Shown here one piece after another: positions 1 through 11,917 of a DNA stretch of 64,000 bases. The notes beneath the pieces were generated by a model. It had not been told where the DNA came from. It ran no database searches and saw nothing but the letters and a program-made list of their open reading frames with translations. This DNA is from Sepiola atlantica (Eukaryota > Mollusca > Cephalopoda > Sepiida > Sepiolidae). The stretch is from contig OY744520.1 of the NCBI GenBank assembly GCA_963556195.1, forward strand, positions 6,842,704 to 6,906,703. Direction: 5' to 3'. The position numbers and the translations under genes were made by a program. Numbering within the stretch: position 1 is the stretch's first letter; each line of letters starts with the position of its first letter.

Positions 1-436
1 TCTAGCGACCTTACCAATAGATTTGATCTAAGTCTTCCATTTCAAGTCTGGAGTAAGTCAGTCCCAGAAGATTATCGAAGCAGATGTGTTCCTCGAAGAG
101 AGGGGTATTCCTTTCAATTAGGGCAATATGAAAATCGGTGGTTTAAGGAAAGAAACTTTATTTTAGAATTAAAAGTAATCAGCTACCTCTTTCCCCATTG
201 CACCACGTCGTCTAGGTTAGACAAAAGATGATTCAGAAATATCTTGATTATTAATACTCTTCGAAGTGTTGCCATAGATGGTTGTGTTATCTGCATAAAT
301 GTCAAATAATGATCTTAGAATGTGATTTGAGAGATGATTGATGAAGATCAGGACGAAAGTTGAACTAATAATGGATCCTTGAGGCACGCCGGTGTTGATA
401 CAATATTCTTCAGACTTCTGCCTATCAACGACTTCT

Positions 437-722
437 TTTTATAAACCTATCAAAGTGTTAGGAATAACTAACAAAACGATTTATCTCCCTTGCATCATGC
501 GGTAAGGTTAAGAGTTATCGCCCTTTGTCGATAGTGTCTTGCCGGGAGTGAAAAGAAAACATTGACCACGGATCAGACTGTCTCATATTTCATCTCGCGT
601 TACAGCGGTTAAATAACTCATTTCATTCTAATTTCACTTTTAATAAATCTGTTAAACCTTTCTGTTGAAAAGTCATCTACTTTGTTTTACGAGTTATTAA
701 TTATTATAACCTAAATTACATG
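437..722. other. Insertion of about 285 bp inside the LINE RT
   Basis: On the minus strand the RT frame stops after IISTIKSFLFVL near 725 and resumes as EVVDRQKSEEYCINTG near 435. In related RTs these blocks are separated by only a few residues. The intervening DNA has no RT similarity that I can see, no open frame and no obvious target-site duplication, so its identity is unknown. It could be a small SINE or a rearranged segment. Confidence 0.55.
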
Positions 723-1088
723 GTTTACAACACAAAGAGAAAGGATTTGATGGTTGAGATGACATTTTCAGGCATTCCATAGCTATCCAGCCTGTGAAGT
801 AGACCTTTATGCCAAACCCTTTCAAAGGCTTTTAATATTTCAAGAACTATTGCTCTAGAACCAAAGCCGACGTCAATAGATTCACTGATCTTATGTGATT
901 TAACAGTCAGCACATCAGCAGTTGATCTTGCAGGAAGAACTCCATTTTGCTTGTCACTAAGTAGATTGTTTTACTTAAGATGGTTGACGACGTCTTGATT
1001 TATTATTCACTCAAGCAACTTACACGTGACGCACAGGAGACTGATTAGTCTGTACTGAGATGCAGAAGACCGATCTCCAGTATTTTTA

Positions 1089-1475
1089 AATACTGGCCAA
1101 ACTGATGAACTTGTGATGGGAAGCATTTCTCCTTTAGGCAATGATTGAACAGCTTTGTAAGGATAGGAGCCAGTTCCAGTTAAAGCTTCTTAAACACTAT
1201 AATTGGAATGTTATCAGGACCAGTTGCCTTGCTGGCATCGAGGTTCTTGATAAGTTTGGCAAGATCTCGGACAGATATAGGGATTGAAAATACTGGACAC
1301 ACTGACAATGTTTCTCAACGTGATGGGAAACATTTCTTCTTTAAGCAATGATTGATCAGATTTGTAAGAATTGGGAGTTAGTTCCGGTTGCAGCTTGTTA
1401 AGCACTATGATTGGAATGTTCTCAGGACCAGTTGCTTTGCTGGCATCAAGGTTCTTGATAAGTTTGGCAACAACC
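1089..1475 (-). repeat. Tandem duplication of about 200 bp within the LINE RT
   Basis: Segments 1089-1264 and 1289-1475 are diverged direct copies. Both contain CAGGACCAGTTGC, GCTGGCAT and a GGTTCTTGATAAGTTTGGC block in the same order. On the minus strand both encode the RT-finger region (LAKLI..LDASKATGP-like). The copies differ at many positions, so the duplication is old. Confidence 0.75.
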
Positions 1476-2079
1476 CAAAGCTATGGGTGTCGTTCAGAGA
1501 ATTATCCGTCATAGCGGGAAATTTAGGGGATAGGGGGCCCTGATCGCAAAGCGTGGAATTAGATGCGAAGTTCTTTACCAAATGTTTGATGCTAAGGAAA
1601 TCACATCTAGTCTATTGATAATGGTTGAAATGGAGGTAACGCATCTGTTCAGAACAATGTTTGTTAATCGTCAAAACTCATAGGAACCAAGCCATTTTAG
1701 ATTTAACGGATTGGACATATGACTCGCGCATTTTCCATAACCTTTTTGCAATGGTTGCGGGTAGTCTTAAAGACGGCTTTGGTTTCATAATATCTATTTG
1801 ATTGAAGAGAATTGAAATAGTGGTTTCTGTGAGCAATGGCGGTGGCACATTCTCGGGTGTATTACGGCTGGTAGTTTGGTTTCTGTTGGAATCTTTGGAG
1901 GTTATGAAGCTTTCAATACTAGCGATTAACCAATCAGTTAAACCAAATGCGATACAGAACACATTTTTTTCAAATATGGAATGAAGAGGAATTCCTTATA
2001 TAAAATATCTGAGACTGTCCTAGTCAGCCATTGAGTATCGATACACTGTGCGATGTAAAGGAACATGAGGGATCTTGTT

Positions 2080-2760
2080 GCAATTTGTTTTTATTTTAGT
2101 TAAGACACCTGAGTGATCGGAAGATCCCAGCAGAGACGGAACACTGGATGAGCACTATTTAGGACAAGTTATCAGGAAAAGATAAAAAAAGACTTGCAAA
2201 ATGTCCGTCAGCATCGTGTACGCGAGTAGGTTTGTCAACAATCTGTATTGGATAATAAACAAGATAAAAATCGTGACAAAACTTTCCTTCATCATCAGTC
2301 TTGAGTGGACTAGCCATTCTACATTGTGAATATTAAAATCACCACCGACATGAATGCTGGCAGAAAGGTTAGCAAACAGGATATGGTAATTTTTTTCAGA
2401 GATACTCTCAAAGATAGTAACTCCGTCATTGTGATGACGATAAAAGCGAAACATGATTGTGGTATTGTAAGTGTTACTCGGAAACACACATAGGGCAATT
2501 TAGGGTCTTCTTTTGGGATGTCCCTGCTACATGGAAAGCCGTCTCTAATATAGGACGATATTGACGGCCAGGTTTGGATGTTATATTCGAGTATTCTTTA
2601 ATCACGAACTCATTGATAGAAGCATTCAGGCTAATGCCAGTTTCACAAGAAATAATAAGTCAGGTTTTGTCGCTTGTAAGTGTGTTTCAACATCCGAAAA
2701 GTTGGAACGCAGACTTCTAATGTTGGAAATAGACACCTGATAATAGGGATCGACGTTAGA
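2080..2760 (-). pseudogene. APE-type endonuclease domain of the LINE relic
   Basis: This domain would nick target DNA to prime reverse transcription. Reading leftwards on the minus strand I see ISNIRSLRSNFSDVETHL (start of the fold), then after a frameshift SCETGISLNASINEFVIKEY, which holds the catalytic-glutamate region, then VGGDFNIHNVEWLVHS with the conserved GDFN block. After another shift comes PTRVHDADGHFASLFLSF, followed by the degraded region where family members carry the S-D-H motif. At least two frameshifts separate these blocks and stops are present. Order and spacing match family members, so the identification is firm although no single open frame spans it. Confidence 0.8.
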
Positions 2761-3965
2761 AGTTAAGGAACTGGGTTTAAGTTTATCTTTTGTTTTTAGA
2801 GCTTTTCATATTGGATTGGTAAAAAAATGTGGAAGAGATGGGTCGACAAAGCATCAGAGAAAATGAGTGAGCAGTATCTTTTTAAACCATTGAGAAAGAA
2901 AAGCCGTAGCAGTTCACACCAATATAGCATCGAGAGGCCGCCCCACCATTCACTAAATGGTAATACAGCAGCCCCAGTATCATGTACCTGCTGATCAGAC
3001 AGACTTCTTGGGAGTTACTCCAAGGTTCAGGTCTTTGGACTATCAGGCGGATAACGTCAGCCCAAATAAAACGTTTACCCGCAGCACCCTTATAAGTTAC
3101 ATGGTAACAAAGATAGAGGAAAGAAGATGTTCTCAAGTCATCTCCACGTACGACTAACCCTAACCATCGACCGACCCAAGTAATAGCATTGTCTTCACCC
3201 TTTCAAAGATGAGAACTAAGAGGCAGAGTTACAGGGCTGTGAAAAGTACATCCATATTCTACTCTCCATCAATGTGCACTTGTACGACATGCGCGTCACT
3301 CACTTCAAGATGACTGAAAAGGCACGATGTAGAGCGGACATTTTGCATCAGAGTTTCTCTACCCTCGGTTACCTATTAATTCGACACATTCACAAAAAGG
3401 GTGCGTAAACTCTATATGAAACAGAACTTTGTTTGAGGGAAACCCTGCCATTGGCTAGCGGAACCATGAATGGGAGGGAATACCATAGAACCTGATTGTT
3501 TAGCTTGGTTAGCGTGTATATAAAAACACCTGGTAACACGAATTCCATGCATTTTAGCTCGACGATTCCCTATGGGGATAAAACGCGGAAGCCTCTGTGT
3601 AGTTTCATTACCATACATATCTTCTCATAACTTACAATCTAGATCTACTTACGTATTGAGCACTGCTGAAGTCAATACTGAAGACCGATACATAAAATAT
3701 ATCTTTTTTTTACATTTTATGTTGATACATGAAATAATAAGTTCCCCATTCTTGCTTTTCCCGTTAATTATATACTTTTTATCATAAAAACAAAGTAATA
3801 TAAAATTAGATATATTAAATATAGAGGAAAGGCACATAGAATATATGTTACTAGCTTCTCTCAACTGTATCGTTTTGTCTAGAGTAGATGTTCGACTGAG
3901 CTCAAATCCATGTAAGACATTCATAACAAAAACTCGTCTCGCTACAACCACAACAAAAAACTTTG

Positions 3966-3967
<2 letters not shown>
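2761..3967. other. No recognised feature
   Basis: The region upstream of the LINE endonuclease contains short open frames on both strands but none that I can assign. It could include remnants of the LINE ORF1 or 5' region. No repeat arrays are visible. Confidence 0.5.

Positions 3968-3968
<1 letters not shown>

Positions 3969-4022
<54 letters not shown>
3969..4022. repeat. (TC)n microsatellite
   Basis: About 50 bases of CT dinucleotide with two TTTC interruptions. Open frames crossing it on both strands (runs of SL or RE) are products of the repeat. Confidence 0.95.
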
Positions 4023-4023
<1 letters not shown>

Positions 4024-4077
4024 ACCAAAAATGAAACGGAATTTATAGGAACAAAGTTTCTTCCCTAGAACATAACA

Positions 4078-4162
4078 TCTGTGGAACAAAATACTACGAG
4101 TCTGCTTCCCAACAGACTACAGCATTGACGTCTTCAAGTCTAATGTAAATAAATATTAAGTC
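4078..4162 (+). repeat. LINE-end-like peptide remnant, copy 1
   Basis: The plus strand encodes LWNKIL followed a few residues later by VFKSNVNKY and a stop. A second copy near 26420-26520 encodes LWKILSRGYFPAA and VFKSNVNKYLK. A W-N..P...FK..L-K-Y arrangement is typical of the extreme C-terminus of many LINE RT proteins, so both are probably 3' LINE stubs. This is an inference from a short match. Confidence 0.4.
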
Positions 4163-4287
4163 GTCCAATTGGATAATTAATTGATTTCTGAGGAAGTCTT
4201 CGGGTAATAAAGATGGAATATGAAAAATATATGAATTAATTTGATTGTATTTTTAGTCTATCTACTTTTTATTAATCGCTCTCAGTT

Positions 4288-4657
<370 letters not shown>

Positions 4658-4659
4658 AA

Positions 4660-5786
4660 AAATAATTGGATAACATCCAGCAGAACTTATCAAAATAAAA
4701 CGGAAGAAGCGTATCCGATAGATAGAATCGTATTAATTCACATCTTGAGATTTTGATAGTTCGTGTTTTTCATTAAAAGAAACTTCATCAGAAATGAGTT
4801 AAGTTGTTATTTTTTCTTGCTATTTACAACTGAACACATCGACAAAAAAAAGACAGAAGAAGCGAGAAGATAACAGAAGAAAAATGACAAAAATAGGGAG
4901 AAACTATTTCCGCATATTTTGTTGTTGTTTTTTGACAAACGTTTTACGGTTAAGAAGAAAGTCGGTTATGGAAAAAAAGAAGAGGAAGAAAGCGGGTAAG
5001 GGGTAGAGAAAGAAATGTAAAGAGAAAAGCGTATGTAGCTGGCATTCACTAACATCCGGTGCAGACATACGTGCGGGAGAGAATAGGAAAAGGGTTCGAT
5101 GGGCGTGCAAGTGTGGTTGTATAGTAGACAAACCTTTGACCAATTTAATGATGGTTTCTTCGATTATGATTTTACCTAAAATATAGGTGATTTGGTGGAA
5201 ACATGTTCATTGTTTGATAATATGATTCGAATACAACTATAACCGATATTGCAAACTCTTCTTTTATAAATATTACCGTCGTGGACTATGGGTTCGGCTT
5301 ATAGGGTCTGCTTCATGCAATATCATTTAGAGAAGCATAAACTTACAATTTTCCACCAGTTATGGGTAAAATAAGGAATTGGACTAAAAGAAATCAAAAC
5401 CATATATGTGCACGCTTTTAACCATTTTCTATAGAGAAAAAAGACTAAAAAAAAAAGTTAATAAACGTAATGGATTATCTATTATTATACTAAAGCTGAG
5501 TTAATCAACGTTTGTTTCAATACGGAATAATATAAAAGTAAATAGACTTATATTTGTTACGGAAACCATTAGCATCCTAAAAGTAACATCACAATTTATG
5601 AATTTTCGAATGAAATCAAAGCGGAACAAATAATGGTATTTGTTGTGACCCAACGGGTCATCAATAGTCTAAAATAGAAAAATAAATATATAACTTTCGC
5701 ACTTGTACGTGGGATAGCTTGCTATAATAAAATGCTCAAGGGCATTGCAATATTATAAACTCGTCTTGTGATCGGTATTCTAGCTA

Positions 5787-5790
<4 letters not shown>
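4660..5790. other. AT-rich region without recognised features
   Basis: I see no gene, RNA or structured repeat here apart from short A/T runs. A purine-rich stretch lies at about 4840-5030. Confidence 0.5.

Positions 5791-5864
<74 letters not shown>
5791..5864. repeat. (TA)n, left flank of the palindrome
   Basis: About 74 bases of uninterrupted AT dinucleotide directly abut the left arm of the palindrome at 5865. Confidence 0.97.
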
Positions 5865-5868
<4 letters not shown>

Positions 5869-5942
5869 GAGTAAGGCTACCAACATTTGTCAAATGCTTT
5901 TTCAACATTTATTTATTATTTTGTTATTTTATCATTTTATAA

Positions 5943-5990
5943 TTTTATATAACGCGTTTCAAGCGGTGGTCCGCTATCATCAGATATGTA
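5943..5990 (-). ncRNA. Hammerhead-ribozyme-like motif, left arm (mirror copy)
   Basis: On the minus strand this is the same motif: CTGATGA (complement of 5977-5983), stem II AGCGG/CCGCT with loop ACCA, GAAA (complement of 5957-5960), then CGCGTTATATAA. The loop differs from the right arm by one base (ACCA against ACTA), while the stem and core are unchanged. Confidence 0.5.
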
Positions 5991-6000
5991 AATCGATTTA

Positions 6001-6042
6001 CATATCTGATGATAGCGGACTACCGCTTGAAACGCGTTATAT
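6001..6042 (+). ncRNA. Hammerhead-ribozyme-like motif, right arm
   Basis: CTGATGA at 6006-6012 matches the C3-A9 core. A five-pair stem II (AGCGG with CCGCT, loop ACTA) follows, then GAAA at 6029-6032. The next bases, C-GC-GUU, allow an AC/GU mini-stem III in the self-complementary ACGCGT, with U16.1 and U17 as the cleavage site. AUAU before the core can pair with AUAU after the site to give stem I. The 10.1-11.1 pair is U-U instead of the usual G-C, which would weaken activity. The short palindromic stem III resembles the type I hammerheads reported in Penelope-like elements and retrozymes. The fold was done by hand only. Confidence 0.5.
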
Positions 6043-6189
6043 AAAATGATAAAATAATATAATTATAAAATGATAAAATAACAAAATAATAAATAAATGT
6101 TGAAAAAAACATTTTACAAATGTTGGTAGCCTTACTCCTTTACATATATACTTTTCTCTCGTTGGAACTGCACTAATACTGCACTACCC

Positions 6190-6194
<5 letters not shown>

Positions 6195-6254
<60 letters not shown>
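6195..6254. repeat. (TA)n
   Basis: About 60 bases of TA dinucleotide to the right of the palindrome. Confidence 0.97.
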
Positions 6255-6255
<1 letters not shown>

Positions 6256-6362
6256 CGAGCTTTACCGATGTTTTCCGAGATCCGTTACGTTAAATTTATT
6301 TTGTAAATATGTCTATGTTCAAAGCAAGTAAGGAACGCTAATAACTTATGGGAATAACTCTT

Positions 6363-6870
6363 AACGGTAGAGAGTAAGACGACTCAAAGAAGCAGCACAT
6401 ATGTTAAGCGACAATGACTTACTAAGCAGACCTAGTATAGAATTCAATACAATATGGGAACCTATAATTATAAATAATAGATTAGTAGTGATCTATAGTG
6501 ATAAGTAGTTAGATTAAAAACAAGAATAGATTTAAGGCTCCCAAAATCCATGCTAAAATTGTCCGCAAGGACGCGTGACACAGTGGATATAGTACTAAGT
6601 ATAATTCAGTTCTAAGTGACCGTCATCTGAAGGTTGATCCTCAGTAAAGGCGATACGAAGAATTGCGAATTACTGAAGACTTCTTCCCAGTCATGGCAGA
6701 TAGAACGCGAGCATGCTACCTCCGTGGATTAAATAAAGGGTTCCGTTCGAAATTCCGTCCAGATTCCCGAGTTTGACAGAAAGATTTCTGAGTTCCACAA
6801 AGTACACCATCGGCCAAAACGTTGTGATAAAAGCACGCAAGATGAGAACAGTAGTCCGAATATACCAAAT
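6363..6870 (+). mobile_element. Penelope-like element, 5'-truncated 3' end (copy 1)
   Basis: The plus strand encodes the last residues of a PLE protein, RVRRLKEAAHMLSDNDLLSR through VVIYSDK and a stop at 6506-6508. The untranslated region that follows is shared with the copy at 29.22-29.64 kb. Coding similarity starts abruptly at 6363, so the RT and most of the GIY-YIG domain are missing. The codon before RVRRL is TAG here and TGA in the other copy, both probably from TGG. Downstream are a tRNA-like segment (6568-6645) and, from about 6730, a terminal-repeat-like block containing CGGCC-AAAACGTTGTGA. Confidence 0.75.
6568..6645 (+). ncRNA. tRNA-like segment in the PLE 3' region, copy 1
   Basis: The diverged A-box region reads CGTGACACAGTGGATA and the B-box region AGGTTGATCC, spaced as in a tRNA. 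The 29.43-kb copy keeps a better A box. It lies about 60 bases after the PLE stop codon in both copies. It is unlikely to be a functional tRNA because the stems do not pair well by eye. Confidence 0.45.
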
Positions 6871-8129
<1,259 letters not shown>

Positions 8130-8589
8130 GAGGTCTTTTCTTGCTTAATCTGTGACGATTTTTCTGCACCGACTTGGGTTTATGAAGAGGTCCAAAAAGT
8201 GTGGATAGTATTTACACAGGCTTTCGCTCTATAAACAAATCTTTGGTGTGGGTTTCTTGACAACTGAAGTTTATACCAAAGTCCTGCACACAAAAACGTC
8301 CACAGGCGATAGGGTAAGGCGACGGGAACAGGTAAAGGATATTACTGGAAGTTCTTAGCTCGATCTCTACACTTTGGCGACCGGTGGGTGATGGCCGTTC
8401 TGCCCAAACATTTGAGCAATTGTGCAGTCCGTGTCCTCTATCGGTGACAAAGCAGCCCTGTTTAGGGATAGCGCTGCTTTCCCCATGCTGGGGAGGGGGC
8501 GATAAAAGGAGCCCTAAACATATGCTTACTCATCATTACCCTTGGCAGCCAACTGCAGCTGTCTGGGTATCCAACATGCAGTCCCAATA

Positions 8590-9370
8590 ACAGAAGAAGT
8601 AAAAACTTTCATTTTGGATCTTGGAATGTTCATATTCTACTTGACAATGATACTCAGCCAGAACGTAGGACGGCTCTTGTCGCACTTGAGCTTAAAAGGT
8701 TTGACATCGATATTGCCGCCCTTAGTGAAGCTCGCCTGGCTGGAAATTCACAACTGACAGAAGAAAATGGTGGTTATACCTTTTTCTGGAGTGGCAAAAG
8801 CCAAAAGGAGCCTCGGCATTCTGGGGTAGGATTTGCTATTAAGTCCAATCTTGCAAAGTGATTGCCGACCCTTCCAAAGGGGTGTTCGGATCGCTTAATG
8901 GCATTAACACTTAATCTTGAATGGGATACCCGTGCTATTTTAATTAGTTGTTATGCTCCCACGTTGAACAGACCAGAGCAGCAGAAAAATGATTTTTACC
9001 AGCAACTAAGAGAAATTATCACTAATGCTCGACACAAGGACAAACTTGTTCTTTTGTGTGATTTTAATGCACGTGTGGGTGTGGATAGTACATCATAGCG
9101 TGGTGTTCTGGGTCATCATGGCGTTGGTCGTATGAATGGGAATGGTCTTCGTTTGTTGTCTCTTTGTGGAGAGCTTAATCTGTGCATTACCAACACTATT
9201 CCAACAGAAAAACTCCCACAAGACTACATGGATGCACCCTCGTTCTAGGGATTGGCACTTGATTGACTACATCATCACCAAGAGACGTGACCTTGGGGAC
9301 TTTCGTATCACTCGTTCGTTCCATACAAGTTGCTATCTTTCAGATCATGCCTTGCTTCGAAGTAAAACGT
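8590..9370 (+). pseudogene. Endonuclease domain (EEP/APE fold) of the RTE-like LINE
   Basis: This domain would nick the target for target-primed reverse transcription. Blocks in order are FGSWNVHILLDND (start of fold), FDIDIAALSEARL with the catalytic E, HSGVGFAIKS, a TGA stop at 8859-8861, LISCYAPTLNRPEQQKNDFY, LLCDFNARVGVDS (D-x-N motif), a TAG stop at 9096-9098, then GRMNGNGLRLLSLCGELNL. A frameshift near 9210-9235 leads into WHLIDYIITKRR and LSDHALL, the final catalytic SDH motif. All key residues survive, so inactivation comes from the stops and frameshift and not from active-site loss. Confidence 0.85.
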
Positions 9371-11142
9371 CTTTTCGTTTAAAGCACAGACGAGTGAAAC
9401 GCTCCTCTGTCCCTAAACAGATTAACATTATACCATTAAAGAATACCGTTCAGCGGGCAGCACTGTCGGCCCGTCTTGATCGCTCATTGGATTCTGTTGA
9501 GATAACCGATGATATCGAATCTTCCTGGAAATCCTTGCGGGACGTAATTCACACATCTGCATTGGAAGTTTTGGGGTTACCTGTCCGTAAGCATCAGGAC
9601 TGGTTCGATGACCAGAATGTTGAGGCCCAGGAGTTGATCAATGAAATGCATAAGGGTCATAAAACCTGGATTGATGATAAGAACTCAACACTAAAGAGGA
9701 AATTGTACAAGGAATGCAAAAGTAAAGTCCAGAAAGCATTACGGCAGATGAAAGAGGCATGGTGGTCCTCACATGCCAAATTAATGTAAGAAGCATTTGA
9801 CAGAAAAGACTTGAAAGTCTTTTATGAAGGTATTAAGAAAGTTTTTGGACCGCACGAATTTGGTGTTTCTCTCATATCTGCAAATGATGGCACACTGATA
9901 AATGATAGAGCGGATATATTGAATCGCTGGAAGGAGCACTTCGAAGCGGTACTAAACAATACTTCCACAACTGATGAAGAAATACTTTCATCTATCACTA
10001 AACGACCTGAGATTCCTGAACTCTCCTTCCTTCCAGCAATACATGAAGTTTTCGTTGCTATTAGGCAAATGTCGTCAGGAAAAAAAGTCAAGGAAAGACA
10101 CCTTACCTCCTGAGGTGTTTAAGTACGGTGGCCAGAAACTAGTGAGGAAACTGCACAGTCTCTTTGTGAAGATCTGGCAAGGTGTAAATGTCCCTCAGGA
10201 TTTCAAAGATGCATTAATTCAACACTTGTATAAGAATAAAGGCAATAGAAACATCTGTGACAACCATCGAGGCATCTCACTTTTGTCAATTGCAGGGGTC
10301 TTGGCAAGGCTTATTCTCAACAGAATAATTAAACACCTTGTTGATGATATCTATCCCGAATCTCAGTGCGGTTTCCATGCTGGTCGGGGTACTGTCGATA
10401 TGATCTTTTCCCTCCGCCAGGTTGCCGAGAAAGTTCGGGAAAAGAACGAGGAGTTGTATATGGTTTTCATTGACCTTACAAAGGCCTTTGACACAGTAAA
10501 CCGCGAAGCCCTCTGGAAAGTGTTGGACAAGCTGGGAATACCTGACAACATGCTGAATGTAATTATTTCTTTCCATGATGGAATGAAGGCATCGGTTGTT
10601 TCAAATGGAGAGTCTTCAGAACCTTTCAATGTGACAAATGGTACCAAACAGGGTTGCGTAATGGCACCTGTGCTATTTGCTTTGTTCTTTTCAGTTATGC
10701 TGAAATATGCTTTCGCTGATATAGATACTGGGGTGGAGTTTAAATTTAGAACAAGTGGTGATCTCTTCAACCAGCAACGTTTCAAAGCTAAGACCTTTCT
10801 TCGACAAACTGTCATCAGGGATCTTTTGTTTGCAGATGACGCTGCACTTTGTGCAACATCTCGGGGGGGGGGGAAGCGCAACTGCTTGTGGACAGGTTTT
10901 CGGCTGCTTGCAAGGCTTTTGGTCTGACAATCAGCATTAAGAAAACAGAAGTGATTCACCAACCTCGCTCCACGCCTAAACAAGTTCAGGGTGTGAAGCA
11001 ACGGCCACCAGTAAAGCAACGACCACCAGTACACAGTTTTCCAGATATTCCAATCCAAGTGGACGGTAAAGATCTGAAATATGTGAAAAACTTCACTTAT
11101 CTTGGGAGTAAGTTAAATTGGAATGCCTCTCTTGATGACTAA
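9371..11142 (+). pseudogene. Reverse transcriptase domain of the RTE-like LINE
   Basis: A linker (9371-9789, ending in a TAA) precedes the RT. After a frameshift in the A-run at 10080-10086 the frame reads KDTLPPEVFKYGGQKLVRKL, then DNHRGISLLSIAGVLARLIL, motif A FIDLTKAFDTVNREALWKVL, motif B NGTKQGCVMAPVLFALFF, and motif C LLFADDAAL with FADD at 10829-10840. A run of about ten G at 10862-10872 shifts the frame again. The thumb region ends KYVKNFTYLGSKLNWNASLDD at a TAA (11140-11142). The catalytic aspartates are intact. Homopolymer runs at two of the shifts mean sequencing error should be excluded before calling them all real. Confidence 0.88.
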
Positions 11143-11865
11143 ATCTTTAACCGAATTGCGAAAGCAACCACTGCCTTTGGAAAACTGCGTCATCAGTTAT
11201 GGAAGGACAGGGGGATAAGTTTGAGAACAAAAGTACTTGTGTATAGAGCAGTTGTGCCAACATCACTGCTTTATGGATCGGAATCATGGACAGTCTATCG
11301 CAGCCACATTCAGAAGCTTGATGTCTTTCACAAAAATTACCTTAGAACGATTCGTGGTGTCACCCTAAGAAATCGAATGTCTAATGCGAACCTATTTACA
11401 TGCTGCGGTATTGGCGGAATTGAAAGCTTTTTGATGCAATCACAACTGCGTTGGGCAGGACATGTCTTACGTATGGAAGATGATAGAATACCAAAGCAAC
11501 TGATGTACGGCGAGCTCAACAGGGGAAGGCGAAATGTGGGTCGACCGCTGCTTCGCTTTAAGGACAAGTTGAAGATGAATTTGACATCTACCAATATTGC
11601 TTATCGTGATTTTGAACAGCTTGCTTCTCGACAGAAGGAATGGCGATCTGACTGCCAGAGGGGCATCGGGTGGTTCTCTGTAACTGCCATTGATCAACAG
11701 CGCGAAAGACGCGAAAGAACAAAAACATCTACAAGTATCCCAGCCGATTTTTCTCAAGATCTTCCTTCTTGCATCCATTGTGGGCTGGTTTGCAAATCTC
11801 TCGCAGAACTCAAATGCCATTTACAATTCAGTAAATGTAAGCATGCTACATCCATCGAAGACTAA
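11143..11865 (+). pseudogene. C-terminal domain of the RTE-like LINE ORF
   Basis: This continues in frame after the stop at 11140 with IFNRIAKATTAFGKLRHQLW, VYRAVVPTSLLYGSESWTVY, RWAGHVLRMEDDRIPKQLMY and LASRQKEWRSDCQRG. It ends with a zinc-finger-like CIHCGLVCKSLAELKCHLQF followed by SKCKH and the true stop at 11863-11865. The RWAGH..RM block is characteristic of the post-RT region of many invertebrate LINEs. The terminal Cys/His cluster may bind nucleic acid. The last 214 codons are an open frame. Confidence 0.85.
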
Positions 11866-11917
11866 ACAAATTTTAAGTTGTCAAGACCTCATACGTCGAA
11901 ATCGACGGGAGAGTCCA

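Larger units (their letters stand above)
1..1560 (-). pseudogene. Reverse transcriptase domain of the LINE relic, YADN in place of YADD
   Basis: RT-finger blocks appear between about 1560 and 900 (for example SQYRLISLLCVTCKLLE). Motif A follows as LEILKAFERVWHKGLLHRL near 840-780. After an interruption at about 437-722 the frame resumes as EEYCINTGVPQGS (motif B) near 430-370. Motif C near 300-275 reads FDIYADNTTIYG, so the second catalytic aspartate is asparagine. Further left come AMGKR and LITFNSKIK, then NLLGLTYSRLEMEDLDQIYW, typical of the RT thumb region. Motif A has E in place of the usual D of AFD. With two catalytic positions altered plus stops, the enzyme is inactive. Confidence 0.82.
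1..2760 (-). mobile_element. Jockey-like non-LTR retrotransposon (LINE) relic, running off the left window edge
   Basis: Conceptual translation of the minus strand gives, in element order, an APE-type endonuclease (about 2760 to 2080), a linker, and a reverse transcriptase (about 1560 to beyond position 1). The whole stretch is broken by stops and frameshifts, so this is a dead copy. It shares RT-end features with the relic at 32.94-33.68 kb (LLGLT followed by a W-x-x-Y-I-type segment), which suggests the same broad clade. Assignment to the Jockey group rests on the style of the endonuclease and RT motifs and is an inference. The 5' end and ORF1 are not recognised upstream of about 2760. The 3' end lies outside the window. 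Confidence 0.82.
5865..6142. repeat. Near-perfect palindrome (fold-back element) with hammerhead-like cores in both arms
   Basis: The left arm (5865-5994) and right arm (5995-6142) are reverse complements around a TCGA centre with no spacer. They differ by a few substitutions and one duplication of about 18 bases in the right arm. The outer ends begin AAAGGAGTAAGGCTACC. Each arm carries, reading outward from the centre, CTGATGA, a stem-loop TAGCGG-N4-CCGCTT, GAAAC and GCGTTATAT. The element is bordered by (TA)n on the left, and another (TA)n lies 50 bases to the right. It has no coding capacity. It may be a fold-back DNA element or a head-to-head dimer of a ribozyme-bearing retroelement repeat. 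Confidence 0.9.

Noticed and set aside
3649..4089. A 146-codon minus-strand open frame
   Set aside because: It crosses the (TC)n tract (RE run); the sequence on each side is AT-rich and matches nothing I know.
10363..11058. A 231-codon minus-strand open frame
   Set aside because: It is the reverse-strand shadow of the RTE-like LINE RT, whose motifs are clear on the plus strand.
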